The notes under the pieces: model-generated
The model's input: the letters and a program-made list of their open reading frames with translations, nothing else
Databases searched by the model: none
What the model was told of the DNA's origin: nothing
Translations under genes and position numbers: made by a program
Assembly (NCBI GenBank): GCA_016180425.1
Contig: JACPBF010000011.1
Coordinates: 1 to 64,000, forward strand
DNA: 64,000 nt
Origin: Elusimicrobiota bacterium
Lineage (GTDB): Bacteria; Elusimicrobiota; Elusimicrobia; 2-02-FULL-39-32
Direction: 5' to 3'
Part shown: one piece after another, positions 57,101 through 60,429 of the stretch
Position numbering within the stretch: position 1 is the first letter of the stretch
How the letters are laid out: the number at the start of each line of letters is the position of its first letter

Positions 57101-57395
57101 TGTAAAAAATCTCCTCAAAACCTCTTAAACCTGCTGTCTGTCTGCTAGACAAAACCAATCCCTTTTTGGGTAAAGTAGATGGATAATCTGAAAAAATTTT
57201 CTGAACTTCTATTTTTTTCATCATCCGGCTTTGTACTTTTGACCATTCGCCTTTTAAACCGGCAGATTCAAAAGCTAACTCCATTTCAGAATCAGGATTA
57301 AACCCGTATTTTGCAATAGGACGTTGGATTCGACGAACGATGGCGGACTTTTTCGTCCTCAAAAAGTTCGACCGCAGCCAACGCTGCGCTCTCAC
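42150..57395 (-). CDS. giant multidomain protein (5,081 residues)
   Basis: No single function is recognised. Domains by residue: CPBP-like membrane module (about 86-230), GHKL ATPase (532-722), Fis-like HTH (742-828), two tandem methyltransferase-like copies (869-1287, 1311-1731), HEAT-like solenoid (1736-2369), caspase-like protease (2389-2579), a second membrane module (2643-2756), methyltransferase (3032-3202), HEAT repeats (3209-3385), GNAT-like domain (3684-3862), six 31-residue repeats (3950-4135), a third membrane module (4365-4490) and another methyltransferase (4536-4762), then an unrecognised end. The frame is open throughout 15.2 kb, so it is under selection. The GTG start overlaps the upstream stop (GTGA) but lies in an inverted-repeat element; the first about 37 codons may be non-native and ATG at 57284 is an alternative. 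Giant genes of this kind are known in Omnitrophota. Confidence 0.85.
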   Translation of the reverse strand: MRAQRWLRSNFLRTKKSAIVRRIQRPIAKYGFNPDSEMELAFESAGLKGEWSKVQSRMMKKIEVQKIFSDYPSTLPKKGLVLSSRQTAGLRGFEEIFYSALLVSGIGEIWNHLFLGTPMIGALMGAMISLFVFMKTHKKPIYLTSEGVLTHAPPLGMDEPQALARAKKILLLTAIALRTIYLLTLYLAPFGNIADIFLATLIVIIIHGIIYNAQLAPRYDLPLAMAAITSFPDQINSHIQKVHELNSPVDLSELWALLQQKDTGPQSKISGTPEFINNRNVARLYDEKFKELQAKYLGQLLKANQYFINVLQTIFALSPQDQVTAVYENTQELQSLQTFARNFFILSGLVSMGARTPLDIYREGFRFIPKEILEETKKWLTYYQFVSGMLPTRRSKFNLQDDRERSEIAVRSIKHGSWNELPIKLSVLCKALTKLDEPDRLSLEIEDRLQGIRDRLELYTERASLIFQDHELLEYREVLEILIGLLKNEISPRLNNKILIGLPNYSTLQLYYTRSIEIIEDLISFIDGNIEERKSTFGIKEVIEEALESVFNESFRERYAKRGNEIILKLEGFENYLIEIVGDRRKILNVFRTLFMNTRQVWQEKLQAEAKDNVPPPLPLQISVQIKWIGDKPIFEITDDAGGIYNAGLLDVPDSQEPDRQKLFFLNASGRKGGTGLGLAEVWHLIQLHSIKDQPAWIHASNVIDQNSKLNGAKFSIFLHGLIVTDKNKIDHQSDDPSDDSNMKILNKHNWVLSKARRELGVKLAGRGGGYLKFFKEKGLFPQLKRKIIERLIEHKGNFIKTAQSLGINELTLRNFRKELKIKIPRRIKNPVNKVRLENNPITFKSSMISDEELLSSKPQLKPTAKKKNQFIQGLDVFADMVLADMRRNGVNPEDFIKEAEKYAVVRMEILSRFNSKDRKLFAQYTDNKDLELIFKAMETAEIYLGDSYKNYFVGIVKDYFEKGSSFIFENFCRLDLWFKQNDEWNKNPFELPMDYTPREDDVGALFEELTGFSLESIQDRDGVLSIPYVYYAMQVRKSVNPEHNPLVAVYGGAGADISTFLLSVNASISYFVTQNQVDAEQLKNMMEQWDSITFDDDYAKDKRLYGFGNGGTLDKKKGAIYKAIVQELKTIEVRKESVRIENKDGHTQITFDWVYPGTNQPRTYSITYIGQRLQKLGSPETTDPLLNAALEKGIDIYYQKAVQDTNNLWGQFLSRIAKAIRAGGYSITDDSQSSGIHNPEPFLNTESDHFVSLKQNSSKKIFDWWKKIIPSKSNYGWDVTIRIKKEQPQQQPITAAAKPRERTSGVKAEDLSLVALADLVATDMVMAHIPPEKFAEKAEEYTIARIVALSKMDPKWLEEARDFTIIKNLKLIYNLLPTPTRNLGDETQVQLAGLIKAYFESKDFKALLPQFKQEYDHVPSNFFQWLNKNKKIVQSKRFKKRELSKIVSRITGFDPKVIKDWYSILLLPYVHYAMSVCEIVNPDHKDLVGVYGGAGADISSFLLSTDVGTGYFVTNNRVDSNKLQSCLREWDFKTVESAYTDQEYTYKKRLKGFGEGTFLQNTPDNIYWAIAAELKSMGVDLNAIEVELDQGHTKSSFNWAHPITNKNRKYTIVYINSNVESIGNKKEANDFLNKILDSGIDFYYEKAGMNIHKSWGEFLPRIAEAVKLDGMAIICDFDGDERPIDSMPHLQKLGSKFVDWGSSYSMRWWRMFIPSDSGYGWEVKIRKKIRNSIAIQFDTTEWDNELLEFYKLGEIEKLQKIVLEESDLRRMAQAMKAFEYFLQEDLSYDFGRALFSSIHEINNKKPLAISQSLVSVLEDVLRRGELSDINSEQAIRSLMWIMMKQPHLISESIRETLEILLERKNLSSLEFAAIEDLVSLAIAEKRPDRISSLFVIVAMNILNTDNIFWVGRMDSLFYSSACDILETIAKHRPDLIFDPMIVRALERVFSYDGLEPFVYAAAAQAIEAIVQIHPDFITANTLSVLNSFIHTAIKKRLESYVIRHINHAILEIIKKRGNLLFNPDLLSTQEEILRANGQEDEVYKSAAEFIDIIAENRSSFIQVSTVESLIQSLQRKDYVEAHFADKDKSTTHYGVALGAFIRILKFCSDLVELERLVEVVIKFLKNSERIYPHGFFLIKQIVLKAPKIFQTNHMKILESHARRILKSESAHHSQFLKPIADCFKEVSRARPDLIQSSTVSLLSNLLKIKDLRPQTYMAVLDTFKNLIQKRPKFNKAIFSALEYLMMQKRHEAEEYRYAANLMKKIIKAEPKLENGSVLYPVIKTLPEKILGHPFHHWRIYTDNYFRAWMEKYPSNSEAYSVANAVYELLTFSNLRFSKQNIKKGLDLILVFRRVLSLHVDNLIYRSNVTAINILHQDQEYRKESMETVQILAGVKPEQIKTFKGFEQKENALEAIRQSKGPTTIYIHAHGDGEGFSLDSKEVSSQNSTNQGKRPIDEPYSISHSELVDTLLERGSLSEVKIIFDCCYPYDLSRTFISYLTERYMSDPDIRTGCPFIITANGEGRFIYTGIFAEGLRSVQEAGSPLYVDDIFQAEDVMFEYEDPIIMLPIDSSLFGYMQSKIPKILYSPLLIIGSIFGEKHKDTARYWEWVYQTPALSIFSNAIARAVGKKLGIKRIRDQLGEAPYSKTISFISSLVLISSFLTGHNFIIIAASVLWSLASGYVFSGAHKGRESFNLQVVGSILAGATIAPAILFSLTLNWLGLELPFVVNAITYVVLLVIGIFWNIHLHKEYNENIDEIFKWLEKNSPYSLKRFLPSHLSPAIIFSEPSRLKQVEWVKKLYSEENRNLNNPMELALFDLLDFLDAESFFEEYWWWANYLSAPENSQFSEDDLTRAFNSYLTELDEVEPLIGNDLNETELEDFNLFILLNQVEILKSRIELRWKEFGLSHINRVVYQRIGRVFPIDVMISNLNELNPYRDSSEPNSIPEELNSLFAKHEDFSHFVERSRISYFGPLSLLQERLQTELKQRILADTALIHKLVRLSSEQFFMLSDPIMDWILNMNVEWVETTTNYRVLQDRFAMEQVTYEGTPYHKIRELLPALNLSSSDTLYDLGSGYGRLPLYAAMTTKIGKVKGVEISLERVAESNRVKNQLGLENVEFIPSNVRDYDFSDGTVFYLFNPFNDETLGIVVNKLKETAQKKKIRIISWGRSTSYFNQQDWLKPIATVGSGPWPMVLYESMLYSANPEVNILESKILSKKIIKGILHLESFLDDPDIDVRRMANDVTQRIQAAFMLKKDTPSLSSILEDKELKSTEQSLKSHDEEARCRAILSLKKHYLVMIRGGEIPDLTLLEERLSDPDFSVRRTAAIALGYLYTMQKKETSQLEKYLEDDEWRRLIGVIALGETFASNIREGKVLEEDYQKYLLWKANSLPYQEELVTDYLESQDSKNFIDALKRKAEKIIREGFNYHFPQNVWLAFLGTRFNGIHISWKDFVERMDDVIEYDQDVPGVFRALFSKTKGLKPIEISDKESKQIDTSQINANILDEHLHELLEIEKRTDTLQWLKDFQGDKDFNLRNLYFIFKREQAIKQGGIREGERYRVHYPSNEDMAVELRIDLKLLYKIAFQLAYKKMGDKTLREKCVSLLRDLTLSEALSNSELVSEMLSSNIETRIIAIKNFYEDSVHHLPNDAVGLNVKQIKSLDKSIKELSKAVYAEIKKVIYIETTSNDTYRLIPQGFLSLFRGRAGISDCSFDRERGFPHTRAMQEDTLYYFVYKGKELKGYVGLMMGIREDGEKVLTIDTINSPSLNDEDTLINLFNGLHKVAQELGAIGIALPENIKNTQYFNFENKNVISKMGLYKNGKKINVKPVHRESWNSFTEKFGEDRYNSMEAGDFILLDLTNLTNRETNAATHLRIKEEMSSFFSNSSKNKEEIENYLTEFKRDGEPLFKRSDIKRIMELSWIKLAKRAGLLEFLVLFQIDNGFVFNGNQIAMIMDNAKSPEVIVRTIRFLVQEGFSDGAHISLIVSHPRDLKQIKRFINYLVQAAIENKSHMSQIMSSSMNLKEVRQFINRLYKLGFTNSSHLSQILGSSKDIDTINAFIAFLNVLGIEDHAQISRILRRERYLAGIKKVVDALKAEGILDKFQIRSVVRSTIAPAQIRLLLNQVERMGISEIERMYGKDNQGQLEFYSAVFPKDISKMSLSILYLVLPKAIRSNKRILWTKLSCGTNDAKILAGMSLNDKGEIKVADLRFPFQDYKGYEGFNRLISQIRIQSNTLLSKLDIAKYLSSVPDQLRKEMHWYYSPILHLLQDSIHGEEDFTDSSILGAGDKKEETIVLGRIKEALGENDYHALMDLLRNPKRTAQEREKYKGLIRLSRVRIGLERTKRLKAGIIPFIEDWWMQHFPKTPKPVYRLVIAPLFTEGAWLNLAPLLAGELLLQAGLGIVPTGVLIFLLNILVGARFIALHPVGSRAIPIFIVVMNSIVILYFYPFVQWHSKEVVLFNAYLAGTLTHTLLNAFQIFIDWANETPEQKINDPVNVKQEVPYLDKEAETEFRAPIKGPIMITTDDEGDVLTYRRNPAIDITDPMVRRNLKNEVESSKYRSAVLSQFFTSEACEYFDSLVKEDMWNSLGAWKFLREIYRRFGSLKGKTVIDLYAGPGVSVEQLIRLGGVNALGIDTDKRFVEFAKEFGIPIIHGTLLKEDVKTAVEELIGKRKVALTFSYGLLNNISNRKKRIKILRSISSLTPVGSFSIHGTKKRFLYTDEEFKSAGFQIIEINKERTFVVLFKENEPEDWDAIGFNPLFDDTEEPEDDKEDKNSDKTDESSAHAILSATISALPIFLEPITSSSFYFGQNSWDRLTLETQQALRKSFHTEPSSNYSISQWLGSSLAIEARINKNPFAINLLNEKINFASSLLQWNHLGVNQSAENIFTLFRKPNWLLLKAPNLIFKMGGIVFRGVSSASNVGSSIEMLARNLNEKVPETINQKDSIKITVSYQELEKFSTIIKKLSDLFEEKQIELLVVTESSSLKEEEIKGELMEKGIENLKFRVLIQPKKNGKFDFQELIDTYELFSSSLILLSGADEWNLDHVLKEIIRIDAEPFTHILNIEMEKIQLITYSA
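43110..43790 (-). other. C-terminal methyltransferase domain of the giant protein
   Basis: KTVIDLYAGPGVSVEQLIRL gives motif I of a class I SAM-dependent methyltransferase, GIDTDKRFVEFA is motif II with an acidic ribose ligand, and SYGLLNN follows at the expected place. An acidic linker (about residues 4765-4790) comes after it. The substrate is unknown. Confidence 0.65.
43926..44303 (-). other. third CPBP-like membrane module of the giant protein
   Basis: About four membrane helices carry FIALH (Phe4423 to His4427) and HTLLN (His4473 to Asn4477), which match motifs 2 (FxxxH) and 3 (HxxxN) of CPBP intramembrane proteases. The Glu-Glu of motif 1 is reduced to one Glu (Glu4383 in FTEGAW), so activity is doubtful. 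Confidence 0.5.
44991..45548 (-). other. six tandem 31-residue helical repeats in the giant protein
   Basis: Residues 3950-4135 divide into six units of exactly 31 residues. Clear examples are SHMSQIMSSSMNLKEVRQFI and SHLSQILGSSKDIDTINAFI, each followed by a second helix ending LxxLG(F/I). The two-helix layout with a short variable loop after I(L/M) recalls TAL-effector-like and mTERF-like repeats. Confidence 0.75.
45810..46345 (-). other. GNAT-like domain of the giant protein
   Basis: Residues about 3684-3862 contain FRGRAGISDCSFDRERGFPH, YYFVYKGKELKGYVGLMMG, VLTIDTINSP and LGAIGIALPE in the strand-helix order of an N-acetyltransferase-like fold. The acetyl-CoA loop is not clear, so the assignment is tentative. 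Confidence 0.4.
47790..48300 (-). other. central methyltransferase domain of the giant protein
   Basis: DTLYDLGSGYGRLPLYAAM is a clear motif I of a SAM-dependent methyltransferase, followed by VKGVEISLERVAES, FIPSNVRDYDF and FYLFNPFND. All core motifs seem intact, unlike the tandem copies nearer the N-terminus. Confidence 0.75.
49130..49470 (-). other. second CPBP-like membrane module of the giant protein
   Basis: Four hydrophobic segments (residues about 2645-2755) include VFSGAH with Phe2685 to His2689, the FxxxH spacing shared with the other two membrane modules. Motifs 1 and 3 are degenerate. Confidence 0.4.
49660..50230 (-). other. caspase-like protease domain of the giant protein
   Basis: IYIHAHGDGEG gives a catalytic His (2428 or 2430) at the end of a hydrophobic strand, and 56-59 residues later KIIFDCCYPYD gives Cys2486/Cys2487. 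This spacing and context match the caspase/CHAT/C13-like fold. A later strand, PFIITANGEGRFIYTG, is like the substrate-pocket strand of these enzymes. Confidence 0.7.
52205..53465 (-). other. second copy of the tandem methyltransferase-like domain
   Basis: Residues about 1311-1731. Starts ALADLVATDMVMAHIPPEKF, contains LVGVYGGAGADISSFLLSTD, GIDFYYEKAG and WGEFLPRIAEAVK, and ends MRWWRMFIPSDSGYGWEVKI. Each string has a counterpart in the copy just upstream. Confidence 0.75.
53535..54790 (-). other. first copy of the tandem methyltransferase-like domain
   Basis: Residues about 869-1287. FADMVLADMRRNGVNPEDF, LVAVYGGAGADISTFLLSVN, GIDIYYQKAV, WGQFLSRIAKAIR and IFDWWKKIIPSKSNYGWDVT align one by one with the second copy. 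The glycine-rich GGAGADIS loop follows a hydrophobic strand as in Rossmann methyltransferases. Confidence 0.75.
54910..55170 (-). other. Fis-like helix-turn-helix of the giant protein
   Basis: The strings KIIERLIEHKGNFIKTAQSL and GINELTLRNFRKELKI read as the helix-turn-helix found at the end of NtrC-type regulators. It directly follows the GHKL ATPase, so the N-terminal quarter resembles a fused sensor-regulator. Confidence 0.65.
55230..55802 (-). other. GHKL (histidine-kinase-type) ATPase domain of the giant protein
   Basis: RKILNVFRTLFMNTRQVW is the N box, EITDDAGGI the G1 box and ASGRKGGTGLGLAEV the F/G2 boxes (about residues 635-680). A dimerisation helix with a phosphorylatable His upstream is not obvious. 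Confidence 0.75.
56706..57140 (-). other. first CPBP-like membrane module of the giant protein
   Basis: Residues about 86-230 contain four hydrophobic segments. EEIFYS (Glu94, Glu95), FVFMKTH (Phe133 to His137) and IIIHGIIYN (His207) line up with CPBP motifs 1-3, although the Arg of motif 1 is missing and the motif 3 spacing is one residue long. Confidence 0.45.
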
Positions 57396-57466
57396 TTTTT
57401 TCGTCGCGTCGAAAAAGCCTCGCCCTCGCTCGTCTCCTCCGACACGCCTATTGCAAAATACGGGTT
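57301..57466. repeat. 166-bp inverted-repeat (MITE-like) element at the giant-gene junction
   Basis: The ends AACCCGTATTTTGCAATAGG (57301-57320) and its exact reverse complement (57447-57466) bound an imperfect palindrome whose arms continue for about 55 bases. Inside is a small CGCAGC/GCTGCG hairpin. The core is much richer in G+C than the flanks. It encodes the last about 25 residues of the phosphoesterase and the first about 32 of the giant protein. There is no transposase in it. Confidence 0.75.
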
Positions 57467-60199
57467 AAATAATGCATGATTCTGATCAGCCTCATTTGAA
57501 AAAATTAGTCCTGTATGTTGGGCCGCGATTAAACATTTCTCAAGGATTAATCTTCTCCAATAAAATATGCGAGTATCCTTTCCATTATATTTTTCTGCCG
57601 CAAATTCATGATTCAAGAGACAAGCCGCCAACCTTGAAGCATGAGTCAATGAATCGTCTTTTTCTAAAATCAATTGATGCGGCTGAAATCTTGAATGTTC
57701 TGGATCAATAAAAATATTATTTGAATTTGTTAAATCAAGCGTGTAACCAGCATCCTGAATTTTTTTTAAGTCTATGGCTAAGTTGTCATAAGCGCTTTGG
57801 GCCATTCCTGCGGCAATCTCAAGATGCTTTTCATATAGGGAATCTGAAGTTGGACTGGGCATAAATGAAAGGGAAGAGACACTGTAAGGAACTCCTAACA
57901 ATCTCTTATGAATAATCACACTACCCAGATGAGCAACTGCCTGACCAAAATTACTGTTTGGAAAAGGGTCCTGCACAGGTTTAAAATCATCAAATTTAAT
58001 ATCCCGTGGAAAATGAAGTTCATAATCCTCTAAGTCCTCAATTTTATAGACTTGACCTTCTGAAGATTGTCTAACCATATTTTGGAGCTTAATGTTCTTA
58101 ATAATAAAGTCAAGCAATCCCTTAGCCCCAATTTTTTCCGCAGCTCCCATAAAAGCGCGATAAACTTTAACTGAGTAATGTTCAAAAATTTCATCTTCTA
58201 AGCCAAACTCATTCTCCCCATAGGTCACTTTGACAGTATGCGCTAAGTTTCTATCAAATAGAAATTCTAGAACAGCCTCAGCCCCTCCCTCTGCTGACTG
58301 ACGAGGAGTTGTATTGATATTGTAAATTTTAGGCATGATTTGAGCGACTTTACCTTGAACACCTCCATTTTTCCCTACACCAATTGGAGTTTGGCAAGTA
58401 TGTCCATACACAAAGTATTCAATTCCTAAATTTTTCATCCACTCTTTTACGCGTTTAGAATTAGCGACCCACTCCCTATCCTGTATGGTCATCAACTCCC
58501 CTTTGGCGCTAGAAGCGATCTCTTCAAATGTTCTGGCATAAAAATCTGGAGCTGCATGCGCTGCCAAAACATTTTCATTGACCCTTACCGCATAAGGCAT
58601 AGAATGGTTCATCCATCTTAGAATGTTATTCAATTCTGGATACCGTTCATGAATTTCTCTTAAAAGTTCTTCTCTATTTTGAACCGCATACCCTAACTCA
58701 GCATAAGGATCTTCTTTCCAGTTTGGAACTAAATGTTCTCTGCCAAGCAATTTTTTTAAAGTATTCAGTCCACTCATATCTTTGTCATCATTTAACCAAT
58801 GAGTCCAGATCAACTCTCGCGCGTAGCGATCTCTTCCTTCAAGGCTATTAATAAACATGTACTCATGGTTTCCCATCACTGCGATCACTTTTCCTCCTTG
58901 AGCGCTTGCTTTGTTTTGAAGACTATAAACAAACTCTAATACCTCCCATGGATTTGGCCCGCCGTCTATTAAGTCTCCATCAAAGATAAGAACTGCTGAA
59001 CCTGCAATCCAATCTCCTTTGCTGTCAATAAATCCAGATTTTTCAAGGGCATTTAACATCTGCAAATAATTTCCTTGCACATCCCCCATAATTCCCAGTC
59101 TTTCAACTCCTGCAACATCCATGAGCCGAACTTTATTAGATCCATCTGTGATATGTTTTGTGTTTATTTTTGTTTGGTGAGCCGGTTCTAACTCCGATTC
59201 TCCATCAGAAGCGTGAATCTCGTTCAGTTGAGCTGGTTTGCCCTCTGGTTTGTCCTCAGGTTTGTTCCCTTTACCGCGTATTAAATTGGATAAAAGAAGC
59301 CTTTCTGGCAACCGTACCTTCTTTATTGAAAAATAGGGGTAAAAAACAAGAGCTGGAAAATAGTTTTGATGTTTAGTGATCAGACTGTATAGATTCAATA
59401 AAATTAATGCAATCACCGTAAAATAAAGATTCATAGCTGGGAAAGAAGCCACAGACATGGAAGATTGTTCCGTTATTACTGGAGCGCAGCCCTGAGTTAA
59501 AAGAGTAGTGAGATTTAAAAGCAAGAGAATAGATGCTGCTTTTACCCAAGGTTCAAAACTTTTTTTCTTTATCTGGTCTTGTTTTTTAAAAGAGCTCTTT
59601 GCATGAAGATTGGACATAAGCTGATTCGGTTTAAAATTTAATCTTGATCCCTCTTTCTCAAGCTCTACAAGAAAGTTAGGCCATAAGGATAACCCTCTTC
59701 TTATATCTTTAAGCTCCCAATTTTCATTTACTTTGAATTCATTTTCTGTAAGTAATTTTTTGATCTCAAAATCTTTTTCTACCTTAGCCTCAAAGTTCCC
59801 ATCTTTAGAAAATATCAGCGCCAGATTGGTTTGAAAATGCTTTCCCCTGATTGCGGCTAAAACATAAATTTTTTCATCTCTTACGCTAAAAATCGGATTT
59901 GCGAAAAGGAGTCTGTCAGCAAAAGACTGAAATGGAACTTTAAGCTCATTCTCTTTTTTACTTATTGTTTCTAATTCATGGATATATTGTTCGTAAAATA
60001 AATGGAACTCTTTTGGATTCTGAACCAATTTTTCTGCAAGATGCTGCACAACTAAAGTAAGAGGATTTTTTGTGAATTGGCTCAAGGCGCGTAACTGATC
60101 ATACTTTTGCCTTTCATAAATTTTAGCTTGGGCAAAACTTGGGAGCGCCATGCTAAAAAGCAAAGAAGCTGCCAGAACAATGGAAAACAATTTTTTCAT
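57392..60199 (-). CDS. exported PPP-type metallophosphoesterase, multidomain
   Basis: From ATG 60199 the protein is 935 residues and begins with a signal peptide (MKKLFSIVLAASLLFSMALP, cleavage near SFAQA). After a 190-residue unknown domain come two hydrophobic segments (about 220-275). The phosphoesterase domain has GDVQGNY (Asp373), FDGDLIDGG (about 406-414), GNHEYMF (about 441), HAAPDF (about 546) and YGHT (about 596): the metal ligands of the PPP/calcineurin family, with two variants (GDVQG for GDxHG, DGG for DRG). The C-terminal 300 residues are unrecognised; YTLDLTNSNNIFID faintly recalls the catalytic loop of kinase-like folds. The last 25 residues derive from the inverted-repeat element. 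The frame extends to 60262 but lacks a start there that suits a signal peptide. Confidence 0.8.
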   Translation of the reverse strand: MKKLFSIVLAASLLFSMALPSFAQAKIYERQKYDQLRALSQFTKNPLTLVVQHLAEKLVQNPKEFHLFYEQYIHELETISKKENELKVPFQSFADRLLFANPIFSVRDEKIYVLAAIRGKHFQTNLALIFSKDGNFEAKVEKDFEIKKLLTENEFKVNENWELKDIRRGLSLWPNFLVELEKEGSRLNFKPNQLMSNLHAKSSFKKQDQIKKKSFEPWVKAASILLLLNLTTLLTQGCAPVITEQSSMSVASFPAMNLYFTVIALILLNLYSLITKHQNYFPALVFYPYFSIKKVRLPERLLLSNLIRGKGNKPEDKPEGKPAQLNEIHASDGESELEPAHQTKINTKHITDGSNKVRLMDVAGVERLGIMGDVQGNYLQMLNALEKSGFIDSKGDWIAGSAVLIFDGDLIDGGPNPWEVLEFVYSLQNKASAQGGKVIAVMGNHEYMFINSLEGRDRYARELIWTHWLNDDKDMSGLNTLKKLLGREHLVPNWKEDPYAELGYAVQNREELLREIHERYPELNNILRWMNHSMPYAVRVNENVLAAHAAPDFYARTFEEIASSAKGELMTIQDREWVANSKRVKEWMKNLGIEYFVYGHTCQTPIGVGKNGGVQGKVAQIMPKIYNINTTPRQSAEGGAEAVLEFLFDRNLAHTVKVTYGENEFGLEDEIFEHYSVKVYRAFMGAAEKIGAKGLLDFIIKNIKLQNMVRQSSEGQVYKIEDLEDYELHFPRDIKFDDFKPVQDPFPNSNFGQAVAHLGSVIIHKRLLGVPYSVSSLSFMPSPTSDSLYEKHLEIAAGMAQSAYDNLAIDLKKIQDAGYTLDLTNSNNIFIDPEHSRFQPHQLILEKDDSLTHASRLAACLLNHEFAAEKYNGKDTRIFYWRRLILEKCLIAAQHTGLIFSNEADQNHALFNPYFAIGVSEETSEGEAFSTRRKK

Positions 60200-60280
60200 A
60201 AACTTTAAAAAGATTTCATTTTCTAGTAAAAAATTGGACCTATCCCTACTCCAAAACCGCAAAGGAAAAAGCGCCTTTTT

Positions 60281-60422
60281 ATTATACGGTAAAATGGGTC
60301 ATTTGATCTTCAACTTTTTGTGACATTTTTGTAACAATTTTGTAACGGAAAAAAGCGTTACAAAAAATGTTACAAATTTGTTACAAAAAGTTTAAGAATA
60401 GTTAGAGGATAGTAGGTATAAT
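60281..60422. promoter_or_regulatory. mirror-symmetric divergent promoter/operator array
   Basis: Six heptamers of the type TTGTAAC/GTTACAA lie at 60318, 60329, 60340 (TTGT(G/A)AC) and 60357, 60369, 60380 (GTTACAA). Within each block they repeat every 11-12 bases with AT-rich 4-5 base gaps, as in PhoB/OmpR-type sites. TATAAT boxes at 60281-60286 (minus strand) and 60417-60422 (plus strand) are equally far from the centre near 60351.5. Neither has a good -35 box, which suits an activator-dependent promoter pair. Confidence 0.7.
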
Positions 60423-60429
60423 TTTCTTA

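Noticed and set aside
57392-58100. A kinase-like fold at the C-terminus of the phosphoesterase, suggested by YTLDLTNSNNIFID.
   Set aside because: Only one loop resembles kinase-like enzymes; no nucleotide-binding lysine or DFG-type motif could be located.
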